A stretch of DNA of 64,000 bases. Source: Marthasterias glacialis (lineage: Eukaryota; Echinodermata; Asteroidea; Forcipulatida; Asteriidae). Positions 12,201 through 27,200 of the stretch are shown piece after piece (the first letter of the stretch is position 1; every line of letters starts with the position of its first letter). The stretch is taken from the NCBI GenBank assembly GCA_911728455.2, contig OU452228.1, positions 15,576,104-15,640,103 of the forward strand, in the 5' to 3' direction. The notes under the pieces were generated by a model. The model searched no databases and was not told where the DNA came from. It saw only the letters and a program-made list of their open reading frames with translations. The position numbers were made by a program, and so were the translations under genes.

Positions 12201-15200
12201 ATGAGGAGAATTTAAATTTCCACTGGAGCATTTCAAGGGGCACCAAGGCATTGACTATCGGTTGTACAAAGGCCTTGTCACACAGGGCAATTTTTACAGG
12301 CAGCTTGGAGGCAACCAACTGCACTTCATGAATGAAGGAACACTTGGATAGTACAACAGATACTTTTCTAACAGTATCTTATTGTCCTCAAGAAAATTGA
12401 CAAATTTGAATGTTTTTTCTTCTTGGAGATTGACTGGTTGCCTGAAAATTGCCTCGTGTGAGATGACCCTTACGATGCCAATATACGGAGTCAACGGAGG
12501 CAATTGCCTCCATCCCTGGGCCCAATTTCATAGAGCTGCTCAAGTACAAAAAGTAGCTTAGCACAAACAAAATAATGCTTAAGAATAAGGTTACCAGTCA
12601 AAATAGCATGTTACATGTACAATCTGTGACTGGTATCCTGCTTATTTTTGCTTAGCAGAAATTTTGTAAGCACTTCTTTCTGCTTAAAGCAGCTCTATGA
12701 AATCGACCCCTGGTCATAGAGGTGCCCTCTTCTGAGGAAAAACTGCCATGCCCTAACTACAACAAAATAACAGGCCTACGTACATGTACATTGTATTTGC
12801 AATGACCAGGGGAATGGAGGTGATTGCCTCCATTGCCTCTGTGAAGTATCAGGCATGTTGAGGTACAATACCCAAGTTATCAAAACCTTAAGTGCACTTG
12901 AACCGTCAAGGTAAAACCGACAACAACAGCCATGATGCATTGCATTGCAAGTACACACTGCTAGGTTTGGACTGCGAAGCTCTCAACATTCACAGATGAT
13001 CTTGATACATACATGGATGCTGTAAAAAAAAACACCTGATGTAGAAAATGTGCGTGACTGGTCCCCCTAAATCGCACTTAGCTGCTTTTTGTACATGGAT
13101 GCACTTTAGCTAGAGGGCTCTCCCATTAGCATTTTTGTTCAAAACCATCTGGCACAGCATCAATGTTGACACAAACATTGTCTGCGACGCAACCAAATGT
13201 TTGAGTATGAATAATATTTTCATTGAAACCCAAAAGGTGAACATGTTTTTGATGTGTTAAAATATAATATGTTTTTTTTTACATTTATTTTTTTTTCTCC
13301 TTGACTGTCATTTTAAGATTGAAATGTATTGGAACTGATACCACATGTTTTCAATTTTTTCAATGCTGTAAAAATAAACATTGGAAAGATCCATCAGACT
13401 GATTCGGGAAACTTTTCTGGAAAGTGTGATAAACCTCTCGCTATTCATTGACTCAGCGAATTCATCCATTTTGCATGCAATGCTCAACATGTTATTTGCC
13501 AATCGATTTTAAAACGTGTCGATTGAGTCATGGGTAAATGGGCCATTGGCCTCATGCCCTGTCGAGTTGGCCAGAATGCCCTTCAGAAAAATTGCACTGT
13601 CCCTACCAACTTGGCCAGCATGCCCTTGTACAATTTCTCTGATTTGGCCAGCAAAGGCCTGCCCCTGTTTTTCTTAAGATCGAGGCCTGCAAAAGAAGCA
13701 GCAATATCTTTCCAAGTATTTACAATAAAATATTTTCACTGGAGGGCAACTCAACAATTTTTTTTTTTGGCCTTACCTGCAACACAGTGCTTGTACAAAC
13801 AACGCCCGTTTTATCACTTAAGCTGCTGATGCCACCAAACAGCCGTAGATACAATGCGATCTGTACATACATGTATGGAATTTGAACACTCGTTAGATAT
13901 ACTAGCGGGATGCCATGCTTTGTATTATGTTGTATGTAAAGATCGGTAATGGAATGATTGTAACACATAAGAAAACTCATTTGTTGAAACTTTACACGTA
14001 GTTAGACTACAACTTGTAGATGCTGAAAAAGCTGTGGCGTCATGATGACGTTATTAGGTTTGGAATTTCAAGATTTTGAAGTATTAAATTTATAAATCTT
14101 TGAAAATCAATATCAGATCAAGCACAAGAGACTTTTGATGGCTTTTTGCGGGATTATATTTTGGTACTACATGTCTTCATTTTTTGTTGTGTGCGTGACC
14201 TCATGTGACCTGTACTTCCAGTCAAAACCGGAAGTGCCTTGTAATTTAAAAGTGGCAACTTTTTGAAGTTGTTTTCAAACAATGTGACAGTCGATCAAGG
14301 GTCTGCTTTTAAAAAATAGGACTGTCGACGTCATAAAATTCAAGAGCGCCCTCTAGCATGTCTAGCAGCAGGTTAAATACAGTTCAGAATGAACTTTTGC
14401 TTAATATCTGTGATGAAGTTTATGGTAATCATTTCAAAGTTGGTATAAATAATGACCTTTATGCAGACAACACATGTGTGAAGCAGTAGACTGATGACGT
14501 CATATGTCACATGGTATTACATGAAATGTGCGCTTTTTAGGTCCTGTATCTACCGAACTACATACTTAGATGACTTGAAACTTGGTATGTTGTAAGACAA
14601 TGGACTTTATTGCAAAAATGTGGAGTGACGTCATGATGACGTCATAGAATAATATCAAATGAACTTCATTTTTGAATTTGTGATCACCTATTAAATAGCG
14701 TGAGAACAAAAAAACCTACAATCAAAATTGTTCTTGCACTAGGCTTGCAAGGTCACCAACTCATAAAACATGTAGTGAAGTCACAATGGCTTCATCACTT
14801 GTCACGTTGCATCACCAAAAAAGTTTTAAAAGATCTATATTGTTACGAATTTCACATTTATCTTACTCTAGTTCCCTCTTTTGAGTCCCAAACACCTAGT
14901 GTTTGTCAGGTGACAAACACTAAATTCTAGTTTACAATTGAACTCAGATTATTTCGATGCACACATGGTACACGCAAAATGATAAATAATTTATTTCAAT
15001 TCAGTTAGTGGATTAACATGTTTACTGTTTATTTTATCTAATGTAGAGTAACTGCACAAGGTGTACAAAAGAAATTAATTTATATTAAAAAGATATAAAA
15101 TGTGTTGTTTTTGCGTCGGGATAAGAATATTATTGCTGAGCACTGTATACTCAGTACTTTCCCGAGTCCTGTGAAAAAAAACCTCACAGGCATATTCCTC

Positions 15201-18200
15201 GGGTGGGATTGGAACTCTCGACCCCCACCATTCCAGAGCAGATGTCTTACCAACTAGACTACCGAGATTGCCCGACAGCTAGAGGCAGTTCGAATCCTAT
15301 TAGCAGCGGGTACCGCTGCCATTATAAAATGTAATTACTTATTGACTAATGATGATAAACAAAAACCCAAGATATTTTGAACAGAGGTGAATTCTTCATC
15401 AGTTGGATGTAAAAGTTACTTTGACAGGCAATGTCCCCCTATGTACATGTACAGATGCACATGGCATTGTACAAATTTAAACAGCCTCTTAATGCAATAA
15501 TCTGAACGTGAGGGGGAAAATATCAAATTTAATGTTATATATTTCCTAATGGCAGACAGCAGGTTCTATATTAACAGCTGGTCAGACAATGTTTATATCA
15601 TAATTAGAACAGCCCATATGCTCCCTGAACCAGATACATGTATTAAATTCAGCTGGTGATTTGAGGCGTACTTAATATTGATCGATTGGGACAGACATAG
15701 TTAGTATCATTTCATCCAGAGATCATCCCACTTTCAGATTTTCCTCTTCCTCTCATTGAAGTGCAGACGTGGATTTACACCGAGGCCAGGGAGGCTGTGG
15801 CCTCTGTTGCCCTGGTCTTGGCCTTAGTGCCCTTTCAAAAGATTCCCATAGACTGTATGATTTTCAAATGGAAGTGCCCGTTCAAAATGAAGATGGCCTT
15901 GCCCTCTCAAAGATGAACTTCCAGAGCTGGAAGTGTTCTCGTTTTTTCAAAGTGTACCGGTCTTGTGGAATTTCCTTTCCATTGAAGTTTGCCTCGACCC
16001 TTCTTCATCAAGTTTTATAATCCCAACAGCGTTCTCCTTGATTTGAGCTGAGCTTCCTACTTGCTGTTTTTTTTTAAAGGTTTTTACACCTTTTTTTCTT
16101 TCCTTTTATTTTTCTTTTGCCTCTTTGTGGCCAGTTTGATTGGATTGTTTTTCATCTTTTGGTGATAGGATTTTTATTTATTTTTTCTCCTCAGCCTTAC
16201 TTTCTCCTCATTTTGCTGTTGTGCCTGTACATTTTATCCCGAGTGGGATGTAAATGTGTATTTTATGTTTTGTGTAATATTTGTTGGTATTTTTGAGAAA
16301 TAGAGTAGAATAAATAGAAATGAGAGTTTTGCCTCAAGTGATTTTTTTTTTTTTTTTCCTCCTTAGGAGTGGTCCTCTAGCCTAATGTATTTCTAGTTTA
16401 AACACCAAAGGACCATTAAACATTTTGTCCAGGTGGTCTACTGGTCAGTTCACAGCTTCCCACAGACTAACCATTGCCTACCCAGATCATTCATACAAAT
16501 GTGGCTTGAACTTCAAGTCCCATCCTAATGAGGGTGATTATAGACCAGGGAAAAAGCCAGTGGATTAGTGAAAGGAAAGGACAAACAACTTCACACGTAA
16601 CTACTGTAAATGTAGTCGTGCTGGCAAGTCAGTGGAATAGATTAAGGGCAAACCCGGAATTTAGACGTCCCTTGTTAAAATTCTGACTTAAATCCCTGCT
16701 TTACATGTAACTAAAGCCGCTGGCTAGTCACTAGGATAGATTAAGAGCGAACGCTAAATTTGGACGTGCCGTTTTTCAATTTACATCAAATTTCGACGCC
16801 CTGTTTTCGAAATTCTGGTGCAGACCCTGCATTACATGTCTAATACAATAATGTATGCTCTTTTCTCCTGCAGTTTGGAAACACCTGCTACTGTAATTCC
16901 GTTCTTCAAGCGTTGTATTTCTGCAAGCCCTTCCGAGACAAGGTCCTGGGTTACAAGGCCCAGCCAAAGAAGAAGGAGAACCTGCTGACGTGTCTCAGCG
17001 ACCTCTTCAATAACATCACCACGCAGAAGAAGAAAGTGGGCGTCATCGCACCCAAGAAGTTCATCGGGAGGCTGCGCAAGGAAAATGGTATGAGTTTTTT
17101 TTTAAAGTGACTTGTTTGGTTTGTCTGTTTTTATTGGAAATAATTTGGATAGGATTTGAAGTTTTTGCGTGGTTGGAATACAAACTAGGAAGGTGAGCGC
17201 CAACATGAATCAAGCAGATCTGATACTTTGTTCTAGTAAAGGCAAGGCAGTTTTTCCCTAGATCCTCCTACTACATCCAGCAAGTTTCCGGAGACAACCA
17301 ACCCCTACCTCGCTATGCCACAACAGTGGCATTTCGAGGCACATATGTACGTGCTTTTGTAGGGAGCAGAGCAATTGCCCGTAGTGCTTCAATGAGAGTG
17401 GTAAACTGGAGAAGCCACCAGCTGTGGCTCAGTTGCAATGGAATTTGGGGCCACTGTGGGAAGAGATAATGTTTCTAACCTTGGTTGATTTCTGACAATC
17501 TGTGGCATAGATCGACCATACATCCAGGCTGTATCAGGGCTCGAAATTAGCACTGTACCGCTGGTCTGAGGCCAGCATTTTTAGCTTCGGGCCTGTAAAT
17601 GACTGGAAAAGTCCGGTGGTCTTGTGTTTTTGAATAATAATAATACCTCGCCTCATCTTAAATTAAAAAAATTTATGTTCGAATGTTGACTTTGAGTTCG
17701 ATAAATATCTTTTAAAATTCTGTTGAGTATGAAAGTACATGTATTACCTGTAAGACAAATGAGATAAATCTTCTCTTATTAGCGCTTGTTCAAATAAAAG
17801 CAGTTTAGTCGTGGCGCAGTGTAGGTAGGTTTATCTCATTTTGATGTTAAGCTGTGCAGCCTTGTCGATTTTTCCCTCAAATGTGAGCCCTGCATACATG
17901 TACACGTACTACACAAATACAATAATAGGAAAGTGTTGCATGGGTTACTTCACCATTGTGTGCATAGCGTGGGAGATTTTGAGGCAACCTGGAGTATGCA
18001 TCTTAGGATGGTTAACAGTAAAGGACGCTCCTATGGGGGAAATACAAATTTGTACTGAAGCATTTCAAAGGGCACCAAGGCAATGACAAGGGGCATGGAG
18101 GCAATAGGCCTTATTTTTGACTGCAAGAGGGCGCCCTTTGGGGTGTATTGGGGGTCAAACCATAGAAATAGTGTGGTAAACCAGATGCATTTAGACTTCT

Positions 18201-21200
18201 AATAAAGCAGTTAATATACAACTTTTGAGTGTTTTTTTATTGACAGTCTTACAGTGTCATCAGTGTAAGAAATTTGCTTGGAATTTTTTTTTTTTTTTTA
18301 ATGTTTTGTAATATTTGTGTAAATTTTGCTTTCAAAGTGGAATTAGTAAATGCGCCCTCTTGCTGTCAAAAATACGGCCTTTTGCCTTCGTTGCCTCTGT
18401 GAAGTGTCAGGCATGCGATTGAAATAATCTCTTTTAATAATTTACGGTGGTTCTGAAAAAGAGAGGGTGGGGTAACAACTGAAAGTTTTGATCAGTTTTG
18501 ATCATCATGACCTCAGGAGAAAAAGTGTGGTTTGACCGCAAACCTTGAAATACTAAACTGGGGAGAAACCTGGATAAACCTTTATACCATTGCAGCTGCA
18601 ACAGCTTGAACATGTTGAAGAGCTTAAAGGACCATCAGATGCCTGCAATACAAATTTAAAAAACACCTGCGTGGATAAGTCATGTGAAGAATTGAAACAA
18701 GCAAAGGTCTCTATTTGTTACAAACAGAGGGATGCCAGTTTTCCAGCTATTATTTTGTAATGTTTTACCCATACACTGATGTGTGTTAAGCACTGTATAC
18801 TCAGTACTTTCCCGAGTCATGTGAAAAAAAAATCACAGGCATTTTCCTCGGGTGAGATTCGAACCCCTGACCCCAGCCATTCTAGAGCAGATGTCCTCCC
18901 AACGAGACTGCCCGGTAGCTACAGGCAGTTCGAATCCATTAGCAGCGGGCACTGCAACCATAGATGTTAAATTTTGCATTGGGGATAAAGAGATAGTGGA
19001 GTAACAACAGCTATTGCCAGAATTCCGGCTTTTTCACATTTTTCCAAAAAAAATCCGGCGCTTTGACTTTCATCAGGCCGCATAAAAAAAATCCTTGACA
19101 GTGCATCCTCAGACAGTCTTGGTTACCAAGACGTCCATGATACAAATTTGTCAGTGCAAGCGCGTAATGCATGAGGGTGTATGCTTACATGTACATTTCA
19201 TGAATGTTGTGAAGTGCCCGCTAGTGTTCAATGGTTCTTGCATGTTGCAGTGCATGCAAATAGCTAGATAACGAAGACTAGCCCAGCAGCTTGGCTATTA
19301 ACTGGACATTATGATGTGTGTGTTTTGTGCACACGGACATGACAGCAGTGCGTTGTGCGTTGATCAGAACATGGTCGTCGCATTACGCGGCAAGCATTTT
19401 CTGAATTATTTTACTGGTCTATCTGATGGCTACTGAAATGAAGAATGGAAAAGATTTGGATTTGGAAAAAAATGATAATAATATGTTGCTAGTGGTTAGA
19501 ACAGGTGTATAGACCTTGTAGTATCAACCCTAACTCCCTTGAGTGATTTACTAGGACCCTTCCCCACTCCAACACCATAAGGGTAACTCAACACCCATAC
19601 TGTGGTACTCTGATTATGGTGGTATGTCTGAACCTATGTAAAGCAAAATCAGTTTCCTCATGCAGTCCTCAGTCCAACAAAACCTGGTGTTAAGAGTTTG
19701 ATGGAATAGACCTTTATCACGGTGCCGCCATCTTGATTTTCTCCCATTTAAACCAATGTAACCAAACCGAGGCTGGAAGGGTAAATAGTCTGGTTCCTTT
19801 TTGTACAATGAAAAATAGCATCTATTACTGTTATTGGATACAGGGAACATGACCAAGATGGTGGTAGCATGATAAAGGTCTATAAGGACTGTATTGTAAC
19901 TGTAACACTGGATCCGCGCGAATGTTATACGTGTACACATCATACATCTAAAATGTATTAATCAGTATGCGCATTATAATGTATGCTCTAGATGCAAAAT
20001 GTTTTCTGGCTCTTGGGCAAAGAGATACTGGCATCCCTGCAAGCAGTCTTACCACTTCAAAAGCTGGTTTAATTTTTCATTTTTGTGTTGTGTTTTTTTT
20101 CTCTTATAAACTGGAACAAAATGAGTTTCTGGATACTTCCAGATGATGATGATTAAGATAATTAATTCAAAATCGTTTCATGGTATAAAGATGGAAATTT
20201 GAAATTCTGTTGAATTGAATGAGTTGTTTTGTGCCAATTTACAATCCAGTGTTCTTTAAAATGATGTAGAATATTTGCATGTTGTTATCGCCGTTTGTTC
20301 TGTGCATGAACAGGAGACAAATTCATCAAGCAATTTGACATAGCAAAATCTCTAGACTGAACTTGGTTTTGTGCACACTGAATGCTAATGTTGAGCAGCA
20401 AATAAAGAGTTTTGAGTAGCAACTGATATTTTGTGTGGTATTATGCAATGCTATACGAGGTAAATTGTTCACTGATGTACCATCATTGACCCAAGAGACG
20501 TTCATGAATTTATGCCTAATTTAATTATAAATTATACAGCCATGTGTCTCCCAAGAGAAAGTCATGCTGAATGCTCTGTTGATGTTTGCTCTGATGAGCG
20601 CCATATTTGCATAACTATGGGGTCTTTGTGGGGAGCAGCCTGAAGCAGTATATGAAAAGCAACATACATGTAGTCCCAGTTTTGACGTGATGTTTACATC
20701 ACTGCGGTGCATGATGAGATGCCAGTCAATGTCTGTGTACAATTTTTGCACTTGAGTTGTGTCAGGCTGTGTGCATGCTGAACATTTTGGCTATTAGTTG
20801 TGGACTTTGCCCAGAGCTGGAACTTAATTTTTTACATTAGAGTTTCAACATTTTCATTAACCCTAACTCCCTAGCTTTAATTACTTAGGACCTTCCTCAA
20901 TCCTTCATAACCCTCCAAAATGAGTTTGTGCATGAAGCTCACTGCCTCAATCCTTCAGTTGACCCTAACCCAACATCACAAGCGCCCTCCACCATTGTTC
21001 AAGTAAATAAAGATCTTTATCTTGATAGTGTAAACACACCAGGAGTGTCTTGCCCAGAATAAAGAATCCTTTGTATAATAGCAATGTACAATTTGCAAGA
21101 CAAAGCACATGTACCCAGTATACCATTAAACATACAGGAATAAATTTCCCTAATTATTCATTGTCCGGGTGCCGGGTTTGAATCCTACCAGAGAAGTGAA

Positions 21201-24200
21201 GCTTGTGGGTTTTTTCCACCCGCAGTACTCAGGGAAAGCACCAAGTATAACAGTGTTTATCACACATCAGTGTATGTTAAAACCAAATGTTTTACTCATC
21301 ACAAAGTGTTCTGCTGTTTGATTTTCTTAGAGGTGTTTGATAACTACATGCAGCAGGATGCCCATGAGTTCCTCATCTATCTACTCAATACAATAGCTGA
21401 TATCTTGCAAGGTATGTTCATTGTTTTCAGTGTCTCTCTGATGCTACTTACAGACCTTTATCAGGGTGTGGCCATCTTGATTTTCTCCCATTCAAATCAA
21501 TGTAACCAAACCGGGGCTGAAAGGAAAAATAGTCTGGTTCCTCTTTGTACAAAGAATATTAGCATTCGTTGCTGTTATTGGATACAAGGAACATGACCAA
21601 GATGGTGGCAACATGATATTGGTCTATTAGACCCCTCGATTCTCTCATGGACCAAGTGTCAATGGAGGGTCGATGCTTAGTGATCTAGCACACTGGGCTG
21701 TAAATTTTGGGCACAATGTCACAGAGCTGCTCAAGCACAAAATCTTACTAAGCACAAAACCAATTTTGCGTACCAGAATTTAAGGTTACCAGTCAAAATA
21801 CCATAATCACATGTACCATTTGTGACTGGTGTCCTGCTTATTTTTTTGCTTAGCAGGAAATTTTTTAAGCACTATTGTGTGCCTAAGCAGCTCTATGAAA
21901 TTAGGCCCTGGTGTTGTCAAGAGTGTGGGTGTTTGAACCATTCCGCAAACTTTCTCAGCTCTCTGGGGAGCATACAAATCCCAAGTTGCTTATTTTAGCA
22001 CTAAGTGATTAATCCAACAAAATACAATATCAGCCCTGGCATTCAACACCTGGGTTAAAAGGAGCAACTATGGTTAAGTGCCTTACTCAGCTCTTCATAG
22101 TTAACCTTTATCCTCTTGGTACATGTAAGTGATGACGTTTTGGAGCTGGAAGTGCAATGTAACGAATGTTCATGTACATGTATGTATACCATTCATTTAC
22201 ATTGCACTTCCGGCTCGAAACAAAATTCACTTACCAACAGGATAAAAGCCGGGATTCTGGTTTTTTTTCTTTGTCCCGTCCCCCGGCGGGATTCTTTTGG
22301 CGGAATTGTCAGAATCTTTTTTCTTTGAGGGTACCGCTGGCACAAAGAAAACCCTGACTTGACAATGCCAAGTGAACAAAGATTCTCTTTGTTGGATCGT
22401 CCGTTTTCTTTCTTGACCGAAAAAATGTCAAATTCACAAAGCATGAATTGCAAAACATTGCCTGTTACCTACGGCATAGGACTGGCACTGGACACGGAAC
22501 CATGGCTCGATTACTGGCTCACTCTGACTTGGCCTCCATTCAGCCGAAATATAATGAATGAACAATGGTGGAAGCCTCTCGATGTCTCGTAATCCTCCTC
22601 TTGGAACAAAAGGACAAAGGTCTGTAATCGGGGATTACACAAAAATTGCCGCTGAATAGCCACAAAATGCAAGTATTTTGTTGTCTTTGTGTGGGTGAAA
22701 CGAAGCATTCGACGGCGTGTGTGTGGTCTGTGCACGCTCCGTAGTTGAATGACCGGTCGGCCTTTGCTCCTGTGGTCCGAAACTACATAATGGCGTCTTA
22801 AGACGGCTTTCCATTTCCAGGCAGGGGAAACATTTGCGTCATCCGGATTCAACTGGTTAAATGGGACTAATCTTATAAGAATACTTTTGGTTTTCTCCTC
22901 CAATTTACTTGTAGCTGAGAGAACAGCAGACAAGCAAGCTAGTAAACCAAACAGTAAAGCCAGTACGCCAAACGGTTCGTTGAGCAACAACAACGACTAT
23001 CATCACCACAAGACGGAACCAACATGGATCCATGAAATCTTTCAAGGTACCCTCACTAACGAGACCAGATGCCTCTGCTGCGAAGGGGTGAGTAATTTCT
23101 TTTAAATGCATTCGTTTATCCAGGCTGTTTTCATCCAATTGCATTGAATGTACAGTCGACTCTCGTTAATACGAGCTCGGATGTTACGAGGTTCCGGTTT
23201 ATACGAGGTATTTTGTCGGTCCCGAACTACCCCGTGCGTGTTTTAATGCATTTAAATACGGATGATACGAGCACGGTCATAACGAGAACACGGTTAAAAC
23301 CAAATGTATTGTTTGTCTTACTTTTATAGCGAGTTTGGGGAATGAATTGTTGGGCATCGATAGTTTACCTTCATTGAGGTGAAAAATTGACTTCCCAGCC
23401 TTTCAAAACATGTGCTACCGCTCCGTTGATCATGATCAATAGAGGTGCTATTTGAGCGCTGGCAATGGTACCAGTCTATTGAATGGTCGTACAACGCCGA
23501 TGAGAGGTGGACACCAGACCGTTTATTGTTCGCTGGTATCCCGCCTTAGCAATGAGCTATCTCGCATTACTGTGACCTTACTAAGGTGTGAAAACCAATG
23601 AAAATCAACATTCAACTTGTCATGTTGGCCGTTGCGACCGAAACTTGGCTGCCAAGAACAGCAAGTTAAAGTCATATGCGCTCTTTTTCAGTCATGAAAA
23701 ATGTAAATTGTTTTCATAAATTGACTTTCGAAATAAATTAATTAAATCAAAACAGTTTTATTTGCCCAAAATGTTGTATGTTTGCATGGTACATGTACAG
23801 TCGACTCTCGTTAATACGAGGTCCGCCGGACTGGCCTGTTTTTCTCGTATTAACCGAACCTTGTATTATCCGAGCGCGGTATTAACAATGCACATTGCAT
23901 AACATAAATGGACGCACGTGTATAAATGCACCCGTACTGCAATAGAAACTGCATAACTGTGATAATTTACAGGTACATGTACCATACAAACATACAACAT
24001 TTTGGGCAAATAAAACTGTTTTGATTTATTTAATTTATTTCGAAAGTCAATTTATGAAACAATTTACATTTTTCATGACTGAAAAAGGAACGCATATGAC
24101 TTTAACTTGCCGTTCTTGGCAGCCAAGTTTCGGTCGCAACGGCCAACATGACAAGTTGAATGTTGATTTTCATTGGTTGTCACACCGTACCTTAGTAAGT

Positions 24201-27200
24201 AATTCGAGATAGCTCATAGCCAAGGCGGGATACCAGCGAACAATAAACAGTCTGGTGTCCACCTCTCATCTGCGTTGTACAAATACTACCATTTAATAGA
24301 CTGGTACCATTGCCAACGCTCAAATAGCACCTCTATTGATCATGATCAATAGCACATGTTTTGAAAGGCTGGGACATCAATTTTTCACCTCCATGAAGGT
24401 AAACTATCGATGCCCAACAATTGATTCCCCAAACTCGCTATAAAAGTAAGACAAACAATACATTTGCTCGTTACGGGGCCGCAAGAATACCTCGTATTAT
24501 CCGTGTTCTCGTTATGACCGTGCTCGTATCATCCGTATTTAAATGCATTAAAACACGCACGGGGTACTTCGGGACCGGCAAAATACCTCGTATTAACCGG
24601 AACCTCGTAACATCCGAGCTCGTATTAACGAGAGTCGACTGTACATGTATATGATCACAGTTATGCAGTGTCCATTGCAGTATGGGTGCATTTATACACG
24701 CGCATCCATTATGTCATGCACTGTGCATTGTTAATACCGCGCTCGGATAATACGAGGTTCGGTTAATACGAGAAAAACGGGCCAGTCCGGCGGACCTCGT
24801 ATTAACGAGAGTCGACTGTAGTCTTTCTTAATTTATTATCATAGACCAATCAATTTTTAGTACTTTGCTTCCTGTGCAAGCATTTTCCCGCCATTACTGG
24901 GACACATTCACACTCGCGTAGGCTTAGCGTGCAGGCTTGAACTCACTTAACGTCCGCATTTCGTATAGTTACTTCAACATCTATGGTCGGAGTTGCCTGG
25001 CGGGCTTTAAGAATTAACAGTAGACGTAATGTATGGAATAAATTCATTACATTTAATAGACACTCGTTTTCTTTGACTTTGTAGGTGAGCAGCAAAGATG
25101 AGGATTTTCTTGATTTGTCAGTTGATGTGGAACAAAATACTTCAATCACCCACTGTCTAAGGTACTTATCAAGTCATTTTAATATTCGTTTCATTCTTGG
25201 GGGGGGTTGTGTGTGTTTTTGAAATGGTTGTTGTCTTTTATGCTGTGTACTTATTGTATGGTCATGTTTTACCTTATAGAGACGTCTCAATGACGTCACA
25301 TATATTTTGCAAGGCAGGAGTACTATGCACGTGAACAGTGTGCACGCACAGTGCCGTCCAGCGTTGCGTTTCGTAGCATTATGCTCGCGCAGTTCTAGTA
25401 CCGTGTTTGCATGACGTGTGCATGTGAGACCCAGCATGGTGAACGATAAAATAGTGACATCATCTGAGAAGGGTCTATTACCAGTAGAAATTTAATTTCT
25501 CTGTTATTAAAACGTGGTCAATACATGCAATCTAATATAATCTAATCTAATCTAATCTAATCACTGATGGCCTTGTTTGTGTAAATCACCCCCTTCTTGG
25601 GCTCTTTCCTTGGGGGGGGGCCTGCCTTGAGTCAGAGAAATCTCAAGGTAAAATGTTTCAGCTTTAAAAGTGAGGAGGAAAGAGTTGGGGGAGGTCGTTG
25701 AAGTATCCACTCATGATGGATTCCATGATGCGGCCTTCACTCATTGAGATTTAATTTACATACCAAAGGTTGAAATGCCTGCTTTGTAACATTGCACCTT
25801 GAACTCAAGTACAAGGCTTTTTTTTTTGCCGTGTTTTATTTAATTTATTTTTGTCTTCCTCTCATTTTCCACTTATTTACTTCTGTTACAGGCCTGAGGA
25901 CTTATCTGTAGAACATTTTCTCATATTTGATCACTGATTAAAATATGTATGAATACAATATTGTGATCAGTTGGCTTTTTTGTATTATTGTTATGTTGTT
26001 GTTGTTTATTTTCAGCTGATTTATTGTCATTCATTGAACTGCATTTTGTTTGCTTTATTTATAAATGTATTTATATATTTATAGCCATGTCAATTTTAAA
26101 TGTCAAAACCTACAAACCTGCTTAAATTAAATGTCCTTCATTTTTTATACACTTGAACATTTTCAGCTGATTTATTATCGTTCATTGCATTGATTTTTGT
26201 TTGCTGTGTTTATAAATTCATTTATTTATTTATTTGTAACCATATTTATCCAGGGTAACCAGTTCGGCCTAGCTGATCATTAAGTGCCCTCAATTTTAAA
26301 TGTCAAAGACTACATTCTTGCTTAAATTAATTGTCTGTAACTTAAATACACTTGAACATTTTCAGCTGATTTATTATCATTCATTGCATTGGTTTTTGTT
26401 TGCTGTGTTTATAAATTTATTTATTTATTTGTAATCATATTTATCCAGGGTAACCAGTTCAGCCTAGCTGATCATTAAGTGCCCTCAATTTTAAATGTCA
26501 AAAACTACATTCTTGCCTAAATTAATTGTCTGTAACTTAAATACACTTGAACATTTTCAGCTAATTTATTATCATTCATTACATTGGTTTTTGTTTGCTT
26601 TATTTATATATTTATAACCATATTTATTGAGGGTAACAAATTCATCCTAGCTAATCATTAAGGACCCTCAGTTTTAAATGTCAAACCTACAAATTTTTGC
26701 TTAAATTAATTATCCTTCAACACACTTGAACATTTTTTTACTACTTGTACTTGTGATGTTTTCATTGATATTATTATTGTTTTTAAAATATTAAACTACT
26801 TCTGTATCTATTATATGTGCACCTTATTTAAAGTAATGCCTTAAAATGAATAGTTCTGTACTTTTTCCAACTGTATTACAAAGTTGCATTTAAATATGAA
26901 TAATCTTGAGAAGATATTTGTCCAAGCTAGTGTTATGTCTCTAACATGCGTGCCATTCTTCAATTGCAGAGGTTTTAGTAACACTGAGACGTTATGCCAC
27001 GAGTGTAAATATTACTGTGAGACGTGCTGCAGCAAACAGGAAGCGCAAAAAAGGTTGGTTGTCCGAAAATGTGGTGTATTTTTAATTCATTATTGACCCT
27101 TACCCTCCTAAATCCTTCAGTAGCGTATCGTGGCCAAGCGGTTTAGCGCACCGAACTCAAGTTCTGGTGGCTAAGTCATCAGGGTGTGGGTTCAAATCCT

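Noticed and set aside
22511-22993. 160-codon ORF on the minus strand
   Set aside because: Its N-terminal part is antisense to USP12/46 exon 5, and the rest is intron with no recognisable protein.
27119-27200. Possible tRNA gene (CCAAGCGGTTTAGCGC and GGTTCAAATCC)
   Set aside because: The acceptor stem does not pair and the tRNA-like part is followed by a SINE body; it is the head of an S-B SINE. The same applies to the S-A heads.
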